The notes under the pieces were generated by a model, which was given only the letters and a program-made list of their open reading frames with translations, had not been told where the DNA came from and made no database searches. This document shows, piece by piece, positions 61,545 to 64,000 of a stretch of 64,000 nucleotides of DNA. The position numbers and the translations under genes are program-made. Each line of letters begins with the position of its first letter. Within the stretch, counting starts at the first letter, position 1. The stretch covers positions 124,001 to 188,000 of the forward strand of contig MU863888.1 in NCBI GenBank assembly GCA_033296885.1, written 5' to 3'. Source of the DNA: Triangularia verruculosa (lineage: Eukaryota; Ascomycota; Sordariomycetes; Sordariales; Podosporaceae).

Positions 61545-62834
61545 TCACATATGAGGCAAATAATTCGTCCACTCAACAGTTCGATATACCGAGCCTGGCA
61601 TGGACCTCAGCGCCACCGCGGCCTGGGCCAGAAGCATCAATCTCGCAATGAAGTAGCTGACGGCACACACGGTCGTCGGCAAATCCAGAGCCCACCGTCG
61701 GAATCTCGACTCCGGGTTGGTAGTCTGCTTCTCCCAGATCCCGAGCAGACAAATGGTGAAGTCCGGCCCCGGTTTTACAGTTACAACGTCCAAGAGCCCG
61801 CCCAAGAAGGATACAATGAGCAACACCACACACGAGCATCGCCACACCCACTGCTCAGCTAACGTGGGGAAGGCAAAGTCCCAGCTGCCGGCGTGGATCG
61901 CGCAGTGCAGCACGGAGAGCGCCCATCCAAAACAGGCCAACCGTATGCTCTGAGGTGGTGGCGTGTAATCGTTGGGTATCCGCCGGATAGGTCGCGTCTT
62001 CAGCCCGCCGAAGGACTTGAAGAGGTTCTTGCGCCCCCAGGTCCCCGGTCCGTATGAGATGCCGGACCCTTGAACGAAGTCCATCGGAGTATCCTCGTAC
62101 GGCATCCGCGCCGCGGGTCCAGCATCTAGCAGAATCTCTCTTATAGTTGTTGTTATGGTGAGGTCCGTGTGCTTCTCGACGTCAAACGGTTTGTTGAACC
62201 AAAAGTAGTACGAGGCAATCGTGCATACCGTGAAAGCGATGGTGGTCATCTCGAGCGGCGTCACCAGGAGGGATTCCCTGACCCTGGCAGCACATTGCGA
62301 GGCCATCCAACCGATCTGTATAATGGCAAGACTCTTGGCAAACTTGTCGGCCTTGCTGTGATCTCGGATATCTCGCTCCTCGATCTTTGGGAAAGTGAGA
62401 TAGTTCTTTTCGACGAGATACTGTATCGCCCGGCTGTTGATCGGGAACGGCGGCATATCGGGGGAACGGAGAATAAAGCCTCCCATATCGGCGTAGAAGC
62501 CGTGGACGACGGTCCAGTTCGTAACGCCTGCGGCACGCATCTCCTCGACGCTGTCCCTTGCCGATGACCACTGGCATGATGCGAACAATGCGACCACTTC
62601 TGGTGCGAAGATGGACAGGACAGACCAGCGGAACTTGCGGATGAAGATCGTCATCTGGCCCTCGTCCTCGGCAGGAAGGTTGAGGTGCAGGACTGTCCAA
62701 GTGCAGGTCAAGACAACCACAAGGCAAGAGAAGATGATGTCGAAAGTGCCGCGGTAGTCTGGTTGTTCAACCCATCCACAGAGGCCATCGAAGTCTTCCC
62801 CAACGGTGAGGTTAGCTCGGCATGACGACGCCAT
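61545..62834 (-). CDS. Polytopic membrane protein of a Pezizomycotina-specific family
   Basis: A single exon of 429 residues. The opening segment EQPDYRGTFDIIFSCLVVVL (about 23-42) with TCTWTVLHLNLPAEDEG is the hallmark of a widespread but uncharacterised fungal membrane-protein family. Further features are FRWSVLSIFAPEVVALFASC, the extracytoplasmic-looking VVHGFYADMGGF, TFPKIEERDIRDHSKADKFA, and at least five later hydrophobic helices (e.g. TTIAFTVCTIASYYFWF, CSCVVLLIVSFLGGLLDVV). Some eight membrane helices are likely. No enzyme motif is seen and no function is established to my knowledge. It is divergent from the PaxB-like gene at the window edge, with a 0.9-kb shared upstream region. Confidence 0.75.
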   Translation of the reverse strand: MASSCRANLTVGEDFDGLCGWVEQPDYRGTFDIIFSCLVVVLTCTWTVLHLNLPAEDEGQMTIFIRKFRWSVLSIFAPEVVALFASCQWSSARDSVEEMRAAGVTNWTVVHGFYADMGGFILRSPDMPPFPINSRAIQYLVEKNYLTFPKIEERDIRDHSKADKFAKSLAIIQIGWMASQCAARVRESLLVTPLEMTTIAFTVCTIASYYFWFNKPFDVEKHTDLTITTTIREILLDAGPAARMPYEDTPMDFVQGSGISYGPGTWGRKNLFKSFGGLKTRPIRRIPNDYTPPPQSIRLACFGWALSVLHCAIHAGSWDFAFPTLAEQWVWRCSCVVLLIVSFLGGLLDVVTVKPGPDFTICLLGIWEKQTTNPESRFRRWALDLPTTVCAVSYFIARLMLLAQAAVALRSMPGSVYRTVEWTNYLPHM

Positions 62835-63729
62835 TGCCGAGCTCTCGTTCGGGGATAGGACTCAGGAGCAGCTTTGAGATCGAGCCTGGGCAAAAGCCTT
62901 GATTGTTTCCCCGCCTGAAATGTGTCGATTGCGTGTATGTCTGCTGTGGTTATAGCTGTATACCAATCTCGGAGTTGTCAGTCTTCAAAGCTCAGTCCTG
63001 CGAACTGCCGCACGGGTGGTAGAGATCGAAGTGGCCAGCCGGCGACAACATGCGAGGTGAAAGGCGAATATGAATTGTGTATGACCATACTTCTAAACTT
63101 TGGCATCGCGGCTAGCTGTATAATAAATTACTGGAAAGATGTGGGCCCTGAACATCTTCAATGCACGGAGGTCTTCAATTGCGGCGGCACTTCGCTGACC
63201 TCTAGGAGCCGGTCACTGCAGCTTCGACCGGAAGAGCTCAATGACGGATTGGAAAAGCCAAGCCGGAAGGCTATACCCACCGCCCTTTTCGTCGGAGAAC
63301 AAGGTACTTTGCCTGTGTAGGCCCTGAGTGGCTAGGTAGAGAACCGGCGTCTGCTCTTACATACATCATTCAACTTTGTCGGTGCCGGCCCTGGTTACGG
63401 CCAATTAGGTATCATAGGAGCAGATTCTCTAGCCAGCCTCGTCGGCCTGCGCGCCAACAATTTCTCGTTTCGATTATCAGGCACAGTGGTTGGTTCGGAA
63501 TGTTCCGCTCGAGACATGCGTCTGCATCGGCCCGCATAGTAGAAATGCTCAAATTTGCATCCTAAAAGCGGCCAGGAAAGCCCAACCCGCCACCCGATCC
63601 TTTTTCCTAAAATCAATTCGGTCAGGTAAGGTACCTAATTGTCTTTCCTGCGCTCCGATCTTTACCCACATTGCACTCGGCCAAGTCTCGCTCCTTCTGC
63701 CCAGTCTATTCTCTACCTGAACTTTGATC
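62835..63729. promoter_or_regulatory. Divergent spacer between membrane-protein and PaxB-like genes
   Basis: 895 bp. Short open frames only. Likely shared promoter region. Confidence 0.4.
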
Positions 63730-64000
63730 ATGGGTTCCAACGACGTCCCCCCACCTCATGTGCCAGCGCACGTGGTCCCCATGTGTAACCTCTTTCTCCA
63801 GGCAGGCGGGGGTCTTTGGACGCTTTCTTACATCCTCATGGTTCGGGAGTCGTTCAAGAGCCGGTCCTACGGCATGCCCCTCTTCGCCGTCGCCCTCAAC
63901 TTCGCATGGGAAACCGTGTACGCGCTTTATGTCGCCGAGTCACCTCTCGAGAAGTCCGTCTTCTCCATCTGGATGGTTCTGGACTGCGGTATGGTGTATG
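63730..64000 (+). CDS. PaxB-like integral-membrane cyclase family protein, 3' end outside window
   Basis: Starts ATGGGTTCCAACG at 63730 and stays open to the edge (90 residues visible). The sequence CNLFLQAGGGLWTLSYILMV, then SFKSRSYGMPLFAVALNFAW and ETVYALYVAES, followed by SIWMVLDCGMVY, matches the first helices of the PaxB/AtmB-type membrane terpene cyclase family. The conserved W in GGGLWT, the SYGMPL loop, the acidic residue in FAWE and the second in LDCG correspond to family features. Known members cyclise epoxidised prenyl chains in indole-diterpene and meroterpenoid pathways, but many fungal homologues lie outside clusters. Function here is therefore open. An intron may follow beyond the edge. 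Confidence 0.75.
   Translation, partial: MGSNDVPPPHVPAHVVPMCNLFLQAGGGLWTLSYILMVRESFKSRSYGMPLFAVALNFAWETVYALYVAESPLEKSVFSIWMVLDCGMVY

Overview
The window is fungal nuclear DNA. Genes have short introns of about 45-100 nt with GT...CTAAC/CTGAC...AG signals. The families present are typical of filamentous ascomycetes: a HET domain, a Zn2Cys6 regulator, 2EXR, a Gap1/Sar1-type RasGAP and phosphoketolase. There is one intron-containing tRNA-Lys(CTT) and one dispersed 5S rRNA gene that closely resembles the Neurospora type. I infer Sordariomycetes, probably Sordariales; the species is not determined.

Layout. 1-1.6 kb: 3' part of a Pro/Ser-rich protein gene. 1.6-6.3 kb: AT-richer repeat island with two MITE families, one of them inserted inside an older repeat whose empty copy lies 0.5 kb away, plus an HNH-nuclease pseudogene carrying two TAA stops. 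6.3-12.9 kb: a four-exon Cys-rich gene, an RPAP1/Rba50 homologue and, divergently, an HPC2/ubinuclein homologue. 13.5-14.1 kb: relic of a GH43-CBM35 glycosidase. 15-26.4 kb: MFS transporter, Ras GTPase-activating protein, phosphoketolase. 26.6 kb: tRNA-Lys, then about 7.2 kb with no convincing gene.

33.9-35.2 kb: a 389-aa putative nuclear protein, followed at 36.5-37.5 kb by a mosaic of fragments: an inverted partial copy of that gene, a second HNH fragment and an SNF2-helicase C-terminus. 38-42.2 kb: a low-complexity basic/acidic protein gene, a coiled-coil hypothetical and a HAD-type dehalogenase. 42.6-49 kb: NOP9, a four-exon membrane alpha/beta-hydrolase-like gene and a 2EXR gene. 49.1-53.5 kb: a complete MITE, a five-exon Zn2Cys6 regulator and a kinase pseudogene. 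54.7-60 kb: a membrane protein and a large HET-ankyrin protein. 60.1-61.2 kb: a MITE copy, the 5S gene and a long-TIR element. 61.5-64 kb: a polytopic membrane protein and, divergently, the start of a PaxB-like membrane cyclase family gene cut by the window edge.

How the genes relate: there is no operon logic. Core genes (RPAP1, HPC2, RasGAP, NOP9, phosphoketolase) alternate with repeat-rich accessory stretches that hold pseudogenes and lineage-specific families. Several exon models (at 6.3, 33.9, 38.0, 45.6 and 49.4 kb) were rebuilt by hand from splice signals and frame continuity. They are predictions without transcript support.
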